Positions 35,521-48,112 of a DNA stretch of 64,000 bases are shown piece after piece. The stretch is from contig CM046354.1 of the NCBI GenBank assembly GCA_025403435.1, forward strand, positions 41,303,779-41,367,778, given 5' to 3'. Each line of letters begins with the position of its first letter. Within the stretch, counting starts at the first letter, position 1. The notes under the pieces were generated by a model. The model searched no databases. It was not told the origin of the DNA and saw only the letters and a program-made list of their open reading frames with translations. The stretch is from Artocarpus heterophyllus (Eukaryota > Streptophyta > Magnoliopsida > Rosales > Moraceae). The position numbers and the translations under genes are program-made.

Positions 35521-36942
35521 CTATGCTAATGATTCTACTTGGTGTCTATGTTGGTTTTGGTTTATGTTTCTAGAACGCTTTGCCAAATTGACCCAGGACA
35601 ATGGTTTTCCACAATTTAGAAATGTAAACAATCTTTCCGAAACCAGCACTCTTTTAACACAGTAGCTTTCGCCCGATGAATGGGTTTCTTACGACTTTTG
35701 ACGGAGGGTTTGCTTGACCTATCAATGTGCATTTTGCCATTTTGTTACTTATTTAGGGTTTTCTCTCAGTTTTTTTGGCTTTTCTATGTTGTCAAAAATA
35801 TGATTAGAATCCATAAATTTCCAAAAAAAAAAAAAACAAACAAACATTGGAAATTTGAAAACTGTGAAAACAAAAGGAAAAGAAAGAAAAGATTTTTACA
35901 CGACATCTAAGACCATTATGTGCTGACTCCAATACTATGTCTGCCACTACAAGAAAGTGAAAATGACAGTTAATGTATTTATTTTTTCATAATTATTAAG
36001 CTTTAAAATTTACAAAAAAAATTTAATTTTAAAATAAGTTGAAAATAACAATACGGTAATCATTGAAGAACAGATGTGGGTACATCAACTAACAACAATA
36101 AATATCAAAATTTGACGAATCTTATATTAGAGCCGAAATTGACACCAAGTATGACATAAGTCAAAGTTAGCACAAAAGAAAAAAATTATATTGGAGAGTT
36201 TTTTTTTTTCCCAACTCAAATGCTATAGTTTGACATGGCACTTTAATTTGGCTTTGTACTTGAAATGCTATGAACTTGTTTGAAGAACGAATATTGTTGG
36301 ACAATGGTTTAATAGACTATTGTCATGTACTATTTTGAGGCACAAATTAAGCAGAACCCATTTTGCATAAGTGACAGATTTTAGTGGATTCGCGTTTTCC
36401 ATTGCAAGGAGATCGAAATCATATATTCACATACTCAAAATGGTTATTAGGAGAATGAGAAATTAATGATTAAAATATGCCCATTGAAATTGGTTTTTGA
36501 AGAAAAGAATGCAAAACATTTGAGTCCCCAATTGCTTAAGTATATTGCTTTAATGGGATTTAAATGAGTTCGTACTTGTAATCTTGTATAATAACTTTTA
36601 TCCAATAGATTTTGTCACATGCAACGAAGCCTAGTGGACAAGCATTGGGCTTGCACTAGGGGCGGACAGGTTGATAGACTAAGGAGAAAGTTTCTTTATG
36701 TTTTTTGTCTTCAGACAATTTTTGTTTAATTGATTGCCATTTAATTTTTTACATCATACAATCATAAGATCTGTTCATTACGTTTGATATATATATTTCT
36801 CTGTTTCGGTACTAATTTGTTTAGTTTTCATTTCTAATGTAATACATATATATAGACATTTGACTTTTTTTTTGGGAAAAGATTTGACTTTTATTTCTGA
36901 TTGTATAGCTTTTAATCTGCATTTAATAGTATCTACATTACC
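35521..36942. other. AT-rich region, mostly unrecognised
   Basis: No supported gene. It contains CACTACAAGAAA at 35945-35956, which equals a typical CACTA transposon terminus, but no matching inverted end was found nearby. The rest shows only A-runs and T-runs. Confidence 0.45.
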
Positions 36943-37080
36943 TTGGCCATAGATAAGTTAATATTATCTTGGGCATGTGGTATTTTTTTTTTAATATTTT
37001 TTTTTGTATGTATTAACAATGCTGTTCCAATCAGTCTTACTGGAAGCAACTCTACGATGCATGCGCCGTATCCTTGTGTT

Positions 37081-38221
37081 CAGGCCTGGGCTTCGACTAA
37101 GTCTTTGCTTGTTTCGCTTCCCGTGAACCATAATGAAAAGCTTAAAAAATTAGTAGACTGAATTTTAAAACTTGGCAGTAGAAAATACTATTTTATGTTT
37201 TTACGACATTTAATCTTACAAGATTTTTAAAAGAGGATCCTCCTACTGTTAGAGAGATTGAAGCCGATGCTCAAAGTTTTCAATGCTCTTGAGGCTTAGA
37301 AGTACTCTAACTTTCTTTTTCCATAGTTATATTTTTAATAGCTTTTTAGATATATTATATGGTGTGTACATCTCTCATAAAATGGCTAAAGAATTGTGGG
37401 AATTCTTGGACTATAAATATAAATCAGAGGATGCTGGTACTAAAATGTTTTCAGTAGGTTAGTTCTTAAACTTTAAGATGGTGGATTCAAAGACTGTGAT
37501 TAGTCAAGTTCAAGAGCTTCAACTAATCATTCACGAGATTAACACTGAAGGAAGGGACATAAGTTTGTCATTCCACATAGCTGTGATTATTAAGAAGCTA
37601 CCCCCTACGTGGAAAGACTTCAAGAGTTATTTGAATCACAAGGAAAAGGAAATGAACATTAAAGACCTCGTTGCGAGGCTTTGCATAGAAGAAGACAATA
37701 GATGCTTGAAGAAAAAGTTTTCCAATAATGTTGTTGCCAATTCTGTGGAGACTTCAAGAGTTATTTGAATCACAAGGAAAAGGAAATGAACATTAAAGAC
37801 CTCGTTGCGAGGCTTTGCATAGAAGAAGACAATAGATGCTTGAAGAACAAGTTTTCCAATAATGTTGTTGCCAATTCTATGGAGGCTAATACGGTAGAGC
37901 ATGATCATAGCTCTAAGAATAAAAAGAATAACAAGTTAGGGTTCAAGCTTAGACCTATAGATGGAGTTTTGAAACCAAAATTCCAAGGGAAATGCTTGAA
38001 CTGCAACGAAACAGGGCACAAGTCGGCGGATTATAGGCTGCCAAAAAGGAATAAGAAGAAACTAAGGCCAATTTGAGGTCAATCTAGGCCCCAACCCAAA
38101 GGAGTGGGGGCTAAATAATCGAGCCACACATCACATCTGCTTTGGGAGAGCTACATTCACTAAGTTGGTGCCCTTTGAGATTGGAAAAAAGCTTTACATG
38201 GGCAACTCTGTAACTTCTAAG
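37081..38221 (+). pseudogene. Eroded copia gag (TNT1-94-like), with duplication and frameshifts
   Basis: Family features recognised in order: a VNHNEKLKKL-type N-terminus (about 37116); a degraded WQQKM region; [19 protein letters not shown] (about 37386); VISQVQELQLIIHEI (about 37496); KLPPTWKDFKSYL and DLVARLCIEEDN (about 37595-37700); and a zinc knuckle CLNCNETGHKSAD followed by Y where the fourth ligand should be C (about 37995). Stops and frameshifts are frequent, and a 134-bp tandem duplication shifts the frame. A piece near 38195 resembles the start of the following protease region. No integrase or RT remains. It is a dead fragment of an old insertion. Confidence 0.75.
37617..37884. 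repeat. 134-bp tandem duplication in copia gag remnant
   Basis: Units 37617-37750 and 37751-37884 begin ACTTCAAGAG and differ at only about two bases (for example AAAAAG versus AACAAG near 37715/37849). The unit length is not a multiple of three. Confidence 0.92.
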
Positions 38222-38365
38222 ATCAATTGTTAAGGAACAACATTCCTGAAGATGATTTTGTGGAAGATTCATAAAGGATTTCTCCAAGATTTACAACCAC
38301 TTTGTATCTTACTTGAGAATAATAATACTACAAAGATAGAGTGTAAAAAGGCTTTCATGTTGCTT
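38222..38365 (+). pseudogene. Ty3/gypsy RT-RNase H fragment, left part (split by CACTA)
   Basis: RFIKDFSKI (about 38260) and, after a frameshift, ECKKAFMLL (about 38340) match the end of the RT and the start of RNase H in Ty3 elements, closest in my recollection to Athila-type pol. The reading is cut by the CACTA terminus at 38366 and resumes at 61421. Confidence 0.65.
38363..38365. repeat. Target-site duplication CTT, left copy (CACTA)
   Basis: CTT precedes CACTAGTAGAAAT and is repeated after the right terminus at 61418-61420. CACTA elements make 3-bp duplications. Confidence 0.85.
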
Positions 38366-38378
38366 CACTAGTAGAAAT
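38366..38378 (+). repeat. CACTA terminal inverted repeat, left
   Basis: CACTAGTAGAAAT, the exact inverse of 61405-61417. Confidence 0.9.
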
Positions 38379-38526
38379 CTTTTATTACATGATAGTTAAA
38401 GTTTACACAACGGTTAAAAACTGTTGTGTAATTGTCCATTATAGAACAAAATGACGCTTACACAGAGGTTTTTTACCATCATAAAAGTAAGTTCAAATTT
38501 AGTTCGATCGAGTTTTGGGGCATCTT
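38379..38526. repeat. CACTA subterminal region, left, part 1
   Basis: It includes a hairpin pair, ACACAACGGTT and AACTGTTGTGT (about 38405-38430). The region is interrupted by the third Angela-like element and continues at 48113. Confidence 0.7.
38522..38526. repeat. Target-site duplication ATCTT, left copy (third Angela-like element)
   Basis: ATCTT precedes TGTTGGAAAC and recurs at 48108-48112. Confidence 0.92.
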
Positions 38527-40535
38527 TGTTGGAAACGAGGTACGCAATGGAATTTTAAAGTTTAATATCAGAGTATTTTCCAAAACACAAGTTTGGCATT
38601 TTATATGTATAAATTGGACAGATTTTACTAACCTCGATGTGAAGAACCTCCGCAACCTGTGTAGAGAAGTAACATTCCAGAAGAGCCTCAACCAACTGGT
38701 CTTCTTTGCTATTCTCTATCCACAACCGGAGTGAGTGTGGGCTCACACGTATAGCTCTTCCACTGGTGACTCTCCTTCCAACCAATAGAGGAAACCCAAA
38801 GCTAATGTTCGTGATTTGTGAACAAAAGCTCTCAGGGAGTTTTTAGATGCTCACCAGAAGAGTATCACTCTTAATCTCTCATATTGATCTAAGTAAATCA
38901 TAAGACTCACTCCCTTTTTATAGCTATTGGTCCTGGGGTCAATCCTTATCAGATTAGGTCTCAAAAACTCAAAACAGAATCAAGTTCGGATCAATATCTG
39001 ATAAGATCCGCATGAAAACGTGAAATCTTATCACTTGCTGATCGGCAGGCCAAACATCCTGATCTGCAGGCCGAACAGGCCCCATCGGTAGGCCGAACTC
39101 CCAAGAAAAAATCTTCACTAATCTTTTATTTTCCACCCAAGATTCTAAAGGATAAAGTCTCAGTTTTGATTCAAATAACCCAATAGAGAAGTTATCTGAT
39201 CAAAACAAACTTTATCAAGATAATCTCTAAGAAAATAAATTAATTCACAATAATTCTACAAGTTTATCTTGATCTAATTTGTCTAAAATTAAAACAACCG
39301 ATAAACAGACAAGAATTATCTGATCACAATAATTCAACAAAGTTTATCTTGAACTAATTTCTTACAAAATTAATTCAACCGATAAACAAACATGAATTAT
39401 TTAATTCTTCCAAATTTTAAACCAATATGATAAATCTGACATAAGTCACCAATTATTGGAAAAGCACGCCGTGTCGTTACAGGACTTTGTGAGGTAGCAA
39501 AGGGAACAAAATGGACCTATAAAGTTCAAGCTCATGATAATTATGAAACCCAATATCCCAGAAATACATTTCACAATTATCAACTCCAATGTTACTCCAC
39601 TAAAAGCTTGGAGCTGCACTCTCAAACTTTATAGAATTACGAAGCTCGTATAGCTAAGTCTCCATGACATATGAAAGTGTATCGTATCCCCATATGAAAA
39701 TCCATAATCGGCTTAAGGACAAGTTTTGCCTTACCTTCCCGATTATTTTTATCTTACGTTCCATTATCTCACCATTAGAAAACTTACCATCCAAAGATAG
39801 TATACCATTCGGTTACACCTATGTATCCAAATGGTTGAGCGCTCCAGTTTTCCAATTACAGGACAACGCATATAAGAGGATATCATTACTCCTAAAGAGG
39901 AGCTATGGATTCCATATCTATGAATAACAAGTCTATGCTATCAAGAGTCATGCCTCCAACGTACCAGCATGCATACCACTATTGAGATGTGGGTGTCACC
40001 CTTTGGTACATCAAAAGACACAAGTCGAGATAACGGGCCCACTATTCATCTCAGGATTAAGATACAATACAAATGACTGTCTAAAGTGAATCGATTTTTC
40101 GAGACAGAATTATTAATCCAAATCAATTCACTTTATGTCCCGATCCAACACATCATCACCTATGACAACGTGCCAATGTTTCTATTCACGGAGTCCAACT
40201 CCGATGATCAAGACAAACCATCTCCCATAAGGGATATAGACAACATAACAATCTTTACATGAATAAAGTGCCCGACTTTATTCCCTTGATTGTGGATCAT
40301 ATGTTTTAGACCATCACCTTAAGAATCGTGTCTTCCGCATAATCAGTCCATCATATGCCCAATTCTTAAGGTTTAGACTAACAGTCTCAGACTACTGTGT
40401 GCTTATCATACATTTAACAAATATGAACGTAAAGAGGACAAGATTTGGTATATATAAATAAATAAATTCTTTATTGATAAAAATGTCTCCAAAAATGTAT
40501 TACATTTTTACTCCTTAGGGCATACATGTCTAACA
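38527..40535 (-). repeat. 3' LTR of third Angela-like element
   Basis: On the plus strand it reads TGTTGGAAACGAGG...CATGTCTAACA. The dyad array is at about 39038-39103. It differs from 46081-48107 at many positions, so this insertion is older than the inner copy. Confidence 0.93.
39038..39103. repeat. Dyad units in third Angela-like 3' LTR
   Basis: Three units: ATCGGCAGGCCAAAC, ATCTGCAGGCCGAAC and ATCGGTAGGCCGAAC, each with one half-site altered. The other LTR has a related array at 46591-46673. Confidence 0.75.
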
Positions 40536-40549
40536 ATCTCCCACTTGCA

Positions 40550-43500
40550 CTAAGTGAGTAAACACAGCAAATTTTGCATCCCCATAGCTTCCACATGCCT
40601 CTCGAAGACTCTCCCAGTAAGTGTCTTCGTAAATGGATCAGCTAAATTTTCCTCTGACGCGATCTTACACACCGTGACATGCCCGCCCTCAACGAAGTCC
40701 TTTATCACATGATACTTTCGATCAATATGCTTACTCTTCTTGTGAAATCTTCATTCCTTATTATCACAGTACAGTGATACCACTTTATCCATACCAGGAA
40801 CTACCTAAAGATTCCCAAGGAACTTGCGTAGCCGCACTGCTTCTTTCGAAGCATCACTAGCTGCCACATACTCGGCCTCCATTGTTGAATCCGAAGTGTA
40901 ATCTTGCTTTGCACTTCTCCAACTAATGGCACCGCCTCCCAGAGTAAACACAAACCCCGAAGTCGATTTCCTAGAATCCAGACAGGATTGAAAATCTAAA
41001 TCAGTGTATCCTAGAGGAGTTAAATCCTCACCCAAATACACAAGCATATACCCTCGAGTCCTTGTCAGGTACTTAAAAATATGCTTTACCGTAACCCAAT
41101 GGTTCGGTCCTGGGTCCGCTTGAAATCCACTTACAATCCCAACCACATAGCTAATATCTGGTTGTGTGCAAAGCATGGCATACATGAGACTACCCACTGC
41201 CGAAGCATAAGGCACCTTCTTCATGTATTCTCTTTCTTCATAAGACTTTGGAGAGTCTTTCTTAGAAAGAGTAATTCCAGGCCTAGATGGTTGCCCACCT
41301 TTCTTGGAATCCTACATTGCAAACCTCCTAAGAATTTTGTCTATGTATCCGGCCTGTGACAAAGCTATCATTTTGTTCTTCCTATCCTGAAAGATCTGGA
41401 TACCGAGAACAAAATTAGCCTCACCCAAGTCCTTCATGTCAAACTGCTTGGTTAACCATAATTTGACCGATGACAACACCCCAACGTCATTGCCAATTAG
41501 CAGAATGTCATCTACCTAGAGCAGTAGAAAAACCACCTTCCCATCCTTAATGTGTTTGTAAACACATGGTTCATCCAAATTTTGTGAGAACCCATAAGTC
41601 TTGATCACTTGATCAAATCTTATGTTCCAAGAACGAGAAGCCTGCTGAAGTCCATAAATTGACTTTAGCAGCTTACAAACCTTACCCTCTTGACCCGCGA
41701 GCTTGAACCCGTCTGGTTGTTCCATATAGATAGACTCATCAAGATAGCCATTCAGAAAAGCCGTCTTAACATCCATCTGCCAAATCTCGTAGTCAAGAGT
41801 GGCAGCTATGGACAAGAGAATCCGGATGGACTTAAGCATGGCTACAGGCGAAAAGGTTTCCTCATAATCGATTCCTTCCTTTTGCGTATAACCCTTAGCT
41901 ACCAGTCTTGCCTTAAAGGTTTCGACCTTTTCCTCTTATAGATCCACTTACACCCTATGGGTTTTACCCCTTCGGGAAGATCCACAAGCTCCTAGACCTG
42001 ATTAGTCTCCATAGACTTTAGTTCTATGTTCATGGCCTCTATCCAGAGTCTTGAATCAACATCCTCCATAGCTTTTGCGTAAGTATAAGGATCCCTGTCA
42101 TGTTCATCCGGTTTAGCCAAGAAGACCTCCCCATTGAACATATACCTCTCAGGTTGACGCCTGATCCTCCCACTATGCCGAAGCTCCTGAGATTGTTGTT
42201 CAAGTTTGTTTGGTTTTCTACACCAATCGGAATGGTTTCGTCCGGAACCTCCAAAGTGAACGGATCACCCCTTAACTCCTCAAGCACCACTTTGCTTCAA
42301 GGTTTAAATTCATCCATGTAACTCTCCTCAAGGAAAGTTGCATTGGTTGAAACCACGACTTTATTTTCCTTTGGGCTATAAAAATAACCCCCTTTAGTCC
42401 CTTTTGGATATCTTATAAACACGCAAACTTCCGAACATGCTTCCAACTTATTCGGATCCTTAAACAGGACATGAGCTGGACATCCCCATATGCGAATATG
42501 GTTTAAGGATGTCTTCCGTCTTGTCCACAACTCGTGAGGAGTTTTAGGGACCGATTTTGAAGGCACATTGTTCAAAAGATAACATGCGGTTTGTAGTGCA
42601 TATCCCTAAAAGGATAAAGGCAATGATGAATAACTCATCATGGACCGAATCATGTCCAACAAAGTCCTATTCCTTTTCTCTGCTACACCATTCTGCTGCG
42701 GAGTGCCCGGCGTAGTCACATGGGATAAAATTTCATTCTCTAACAAGTGTCCCAAGAACTCATCGGAAAGGTATTCCCCACCTCGATTAGATCGAAGTGC
42801 CTTTATGGGTCTACCCAATTGCTTTTCCACTTCAGCCTGAAACTCCCTGAACTTATCATAAGTTTTGCTTTTGTGGTGCATCAGGTACACATACCCATAT
42901 CTTGAGTAATTGTCAATAAAAGTGACAAAGTACTCATACCCTCCTCGTGCCCGGATGTTCATCAGTCTGCAAACATCACTATGCACAAGTTCTAGAATCC
43001 CTTCGGCCCTATTGCCGTTAGACTCGTATGATCTTTTGGTCATTTTCCCTCCAAACAAGATTCACATTGAGGAATAGATTCCACCTTTAAGTGACTTAAA
43101 GGTCCATCCCTTACCAACCTTTGAATCCTATTCAGGTTAATATGGCCAAGGCGCAAATGCCAAAGATAAGTCTTATTAGAGTGAGAAGTTTTAAGTCTTT
43201 TTGAGTCATTATCATTTATCTCAGCATTAAGCAATAAGTCCATCTTAGGTTTGATAAAATATAGCTTATTTTGCATCCATCCAGAACAGATAAAAGATTT
43301 ATTTTTACGAGTCATCACTTTTCATTAAAAGATACCACGTAGGAGTCTTTAAATAAAGAAGATACAGAAATTAAATTCCTTTTAAATTTAGGAACATAAA
43401 ATATCAAAGTAAAGATGGACATCTCCCACTGCTTCCGCTGAGACCAAGTATCGATCGCCCATCCGAAGCGTTAAGTCTTCACGTAGCAGACTTCTCGTTT

Positions 43501-44434
43501 CTTTGAATCCCTGCAGAGAAACACAAACATGATTAGTTGCACCGGAATCTATGACCCAGATGTCACTGGATTCCTTAACCAAACAAGTTTCTAAATATAG
43601 AAGATCACACCTACCTCCCTTGGAAAGGAAGTCCTTGCAATGCTTCTTGATATGCCCGACCTTTCCACAGAAGAAGCACTTAAGCTTCTTTGGGTTTTTC
43701 TTTTTCTTCTTCTTGCTCTTGGTAGCAGCAGGAATAGAAGACTTCCCATTCTTGGCCTGTTGCTTCTTTCCATTCCCTGGGTGAGGATTGGAACCAGAAG
43801 CAGCTACCATGTTGGCCTCACCACCAGCAGGAGACTCCCTGATCAGCTGTTCAAACTCTTGTAACTGTTTCATCAGTTCTGTCAAGGTCATATCCTGTCT
43901 ATTGCTTGAATTAAAAGTAGCTCTAAACGGAATAAATTCCTTAGACAGAGTCTCAAAGACCATAGTCATCTGAGTTTTAGCATCGATGTCGGCTCCATTG
44001 GTTTGAGCCTCAGCGAGGTAACCCATGACCAACATCATGTGCTCCTTTACAGATGTCCCCGGTCTCTGTCTACAGTTTAAGAGTTTATGAAGCGCCTCTT
44101 GCTGCTTTGTTATGGCCTAGCCTTCTAACATATCCTCAAGATTATCCAAGATCTGCTTCGCAGTCTCATAATCCTGATGTTGAGCCTGCAGCACGTTGTT
44201 CATGCTAGCCATAACATAGCAGCGGGCCTGATCATTAGCATCTTTCTAGCGATTGTACACTTGGAATTGCTCATTACTTGAGTCTCCCGTAGGCTCGGGA
44301 GGACAAGGGGTTGTTAGCACATATTTTAGTTTCTCAAAGGATAGGACGATGTCCAGGTTCCATTTTCAATCGTTGTAATTCTCACCGATTAATTAGTTTT
44401 TGTCAAGTATCGATAATAAAGCATTTTTAGACAT
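40550..44434 (-). pseudogene. gag-pol: gag-pol of third Angela-like element, broken
   Basis: It aligns throughout with the intact inner polyprotein, from the ATG at 44434 to a TAG at 40550. Recognisable pieces: gag (43600-44434), zinc knuckle (about 43660-43700), protease DSGAT (about 43545), integrase HHCC and core (about 42610-43200), RT (41516-41950) and RNase H (40800-41220). Lesions include several frameshifts, a deletion near 43400, a TAG at 41516-41518 replacing the tyrosine of YVDD, and a deletion near 40758 in the RNase H end. Small in-frame substitutions are common. It is non-functional. Confidence 0.9.
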
Positions 44435-46066
44435 TTTCAATCTACAATAAAGAATCATATACCAAATATAAGCAAACATATATAATAATTTAGTAAGATA
44501 ACACAATCATGTAAAATCATGCAAATGCGTTTATGGGTCAAAACCTTGAAAATATCACAACCTTACAACGATAATTCCCAACTCAGAATTCAACAAGCTC
44601 CTAGGGGAGTCATGCCAAATTCAATCAGGAACACGAATCCCCTCCTGATTAATATATGCCATCTAGGACCCGTATGATCCAGCATATACTAATAATCATT
44701 TCTTTGGCCATTAATTTTATTAACAGAGCTCCTAGAGGAGGTTAATAATAAAATTAACGTGAGTGTGTAACCACCGTTTCAATATTTTATCCATGATTTA
44801 TAATCACCACCTAGGGGTGTGCAACCATAAATCATACTAAAATACCTTATCCTTTTAGAGATCCAATTTGGTACATGATAGAAATCCCTTCCTAGGGGTC
44901 GGGACCACCATGTTCTTCCTATGGACCAACGATGGAGGCCTTAGGTCCTCTCTTCAAAAACCTTCTCCCACTCAATCTTTTGAAATCAAGGTTTTTTTTT
45001 TAAAATTATGCATGAACAATTTTAATATGAGCGGCACTCCCTATTCTATATGACATGTTATCAATATTCATGGTAAATTATATTATAATGCAGACAAGCA
45101 AAGCAATCAAGCAAAGCTACAAGCAAAATAATAATAACCGTAATATTATGGTTCCACCCTAGAGAATAGAAAACTAAGATTACAAGAGAATGATCGAGAC
45201 ATTTATCGATTCTTCATCCTTGAATCTTCAAGCTATATCCTTCTTCATGTAATACCCAACTTCAAGTCTTCAATCTCGTATGAATCAAATACTTCATATT
45301 TCCGGTCATATCTAAATTTAATGTTTCTCAGAATCGTCTCAAAAATAAAATTAAAACTACACTGGAAAAATTGCACCTTTTCTAGATACTTGGCAGCTCT
45401 CGGTCGGCAGGCCAATCTGGGTGATCAGCCTGCCGACCCATGAAGGTTCGGCCTGCCGGACTGAAAGTTCAGCCTGCCGGCAAAGCACCCCAATTTTTGC
45501 CCCACTGTCGGCCTGCCGGACCACACGTCTGGCCTGCCGAACTGTGACGTCTGGCATGCCGACCGAGCAGAAAAAACTTATTCCAGAAATACAACTTTAA
45601 TGCAATTTATCAATTTTATTTTCAACAATTCAAAAAACATAAAATTAGAGACTCAGGAAATACCTAGGGGCGCCATCATCATTCTTCAAGATCCGACTTC
45701 TCGTTTCGTCTTCTCCGAATAATCATTTAATTACAAAATTCTTACAAATTTAAAATTAAATAACAATTCCTAGATGAAGATGATAGTCCGCCATCTATTT
45801 ACATGAAAAACTTAGATACATATTTTAACCTCTAAGGAACCATAACCGGTATGAATTAATTAATTAATAAATAATTAAACAATGATTTAATCAACCAAAA
45901 ATAATTAATAAACATTCACCACATAATCCATGACAACATATATTATATATAGAAGCCTAGAGTGTCATCTCTCTATAAAATTCAATTCAAGCATAGGAGA
46001 GATAAAGATCACAAAATTTATGCATATATCATGATCACAAACTTGTAAATTTATGTAAAAACCATG
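44435..46066 (-). other. Untranslated leader of third Angela-like element
   Basis: Homologous to the leaders at 12405-14009 and 20635-22285, with a dyad array at 45395-45570. No coding frame. Confidence 0.7.
45395..45570. repeat. Dyad array in leader of third Angela-like element
   Basis: About eight units such as GTCGGCAGGCCAAT, ATCAGCCTGCCGAC, TTCGGCCTGCCGGA and GTCGGCCTGCCGGA. Differences from the inner copy's array are mainly C/T or G/A. Confidence 0.82.
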
Positions 46067-46078
46067 GCTCTGATACCA
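46067..46078 (-). promoter_or_regulatory. Primer binding site, initiator tRNA-Met type (third Angela-like)
   Basis: CTCTGATACCA, the reverse complement of TGGTATCAGAG, 2 bp from the 5' LTR. Confidence 0.85.
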
Positions 46079-46080
46079 AT

Positions 46081-48107
46081 TGTTGAAAACGAGGTACGCT
46101 GTGAAATTTTAAAGTTTAATATCAGAGTATTTTCCAAAACACAAGTTTGACATGTTATATGTATAAATTGGACAGATCTTACTAACCTCTATGTGAAAAA
46201 CCTCCGCAACCTGTGCAGAGTAGTAACGTTTCAGAAGAGCCTCAACCAACTGGTCTTCTTTGCTATTCTCTATCCACAACCGGAGTGAGTGTGGGCTCAC
46301 ACGTATAGCTCTTCCACTGGTGACTCTCCTTCCAACAAATAGAGAGAACCCAAAGCTAATGTTCGTGATTTGTGAACAAAAGCTCTCAAGGAGTTTTCAG
46401 ATGCTCACCAGAAGAGTATCACTCTAAATCTCTCAAATTGATCTAAGTAAATCATAAGACTCACTCCCTTTTTATAGCTATTGGTCCTGGGTCAGTCCTC
46501 ATCAGACTAGGTCTCAAAAACTCGAAACATAATCAAGTTCGGATTAATATCTAATAAGATCCACGAAAAAGCACAAAATCTTATCACTCGCTGATCTGTA
46601 GGGCGAACATCTTGATCGGCAGGCCGAACAAGCCCTATCAGCAGGCCGAACACGTCATTCGGTAGGCCGAACTCCCAAGAAAAAATCTCCATGAATCTTT
46701 TATTTTTCACCCGAGATTCTAAAGGATAAAGTCTCAATTTTGATTCAGATAACCTAATAGAGAAGTTATCTGATCAAAACAAACTTTATCAAGATAATCT
46801 CTAAGAAAATAAATCAATTCACAATAATTCTACAAGTTTATCTTGATCTAATTTGTCTAAAATTAAAACAACTGATAAACAGACAAGAATTATCTGATCG
46901 CAATAATTCAACAAGTTTATCTTGAACTAATTTCTTACAAAATTAATTCAACCGATAAACAAACATGAATGATTTAATTCTTCCAAATTTTAAACCAATC
47001 TGATAAATCTAACATAAGTCACCAATTATTGGAAAAGCACGCCGTGTCGTTACAGGACTTTGTGAGCTAGTAAAGGGACCAAAATAGACCTATAAAGTTC
47101 AAGCTCATGATAATTATGAAACCCAATATCCCAGATATACATTTCACAATTATCAACTCCAATGCTACTCTACTAAAAGCTTGGAGCTGCACTCTCAAAC
47201 TTTATAGAATTACGAAGCTCGTATAGCTAAGTGTCCATGACATATCACAGTGTATCTTATCCCCATATGAAAATCCATAATCAGCTTAAGGACAAGTTCT
47301 GTCTTACCTTCCCGATTATTTTTATCTTACATTCCATTGTCTCACCATTAGAAAACTTGTCATCCAAAGATAGTATACCATTCGGTTACACCTATGTATC
47401 CATATGGTTGAGCGCTCCAGTTTTCCAATTACAGGACAACGCATATAAGAGGATATCATTACTCCTAAAGAGGAGCTATGGATTCCATATCTATGAATAA
47501 CAAGTCCACGCTATCAAGAGTCATGCCTCCAACGTACCGGCATGCATACCACTATTGAGATGTGGGTGTCACCCTTTGGTACATCAAAAGACACAAGTCG
47601 AGACAATGGGCCCACTATTCATCTCAGGATTAAGATACAATACAAATGACTGTCTAAAGTGAATCAATTTTCTGAGACAGAATTATTAATCCAAATCAAT
47701 TCACTTTATGTCTGATCCAACACATCGTCACCTATGACAATGTGCCAATGTTTCTATTCACGGAGTCCAACTCCGATGGTCAAGACAAACCATATCCCAT
47801 AAGGGATATAGACAACATAACAATCTTTACATGAATAAAGCGCCCAACTTTATTCCCTCGGTTGCGGATCATATGTCTTAAACCATCACCTTAAGAATCG
47901 TGTCTTCCGCATAATCAGTCCATCATATGCCCAATTCTTAAGGTTTAGATTGACAGTCTCAGACTACTGTTTGCTTATCATACATTCAACAAATATGAAC
48001 GTAAAGAGGACAAGATTTGGTATATATAAATGAATAAATTCTTTATTGATAAAAATGTCTCCAAAAACGTATTACATTTTTACTCCTTAGGGCATACATG
48101 TCTAACA
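46081..48107 (-). repeat. 5' LTR of third Angela-like element
   Basis: On the plus strand it starts TGTTGAAAAC (the other copy reads TGTTGGAAAC) and ends CATGTCTAACA. It carries the dyad array at 46591-46673. Confidence 0.93.
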
Positions 48108-48112
48108 ATCTT
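48108..48112. repeat. Target-site duplication ATCTT, right copy (third Angela-like element)
   Basis: It matches 38522-38526. Confidence 0.92.

Larger units (their letters stand above)
38527..48107 (-). mobile_element. Third Angela/Tork-like Ty1/copia retrotransposon, decayed, inside the CACTA
   Basis: 9,581 bp, minus strand, LTRs of 2,009 and 2,027 bp, target duplication ATCTT. Its LTR edge (GAAACGAGGTACGC) differs from that of the outer and inner copies (GAAACAAAGTGCGC), so it belongs to a sister subfamily. gag-pol is broken by stops, frameshifts and small deletions. It sits in the left subterminal region of the CACTA, downstream of TNP2. Confidence 0.92.

Noticed and set aside
36619..36665. 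tRNA-like text around GCCTAGTGGACAAGC
   Set aside because: No cloverleaf arms or T-loop consensus could be paired.
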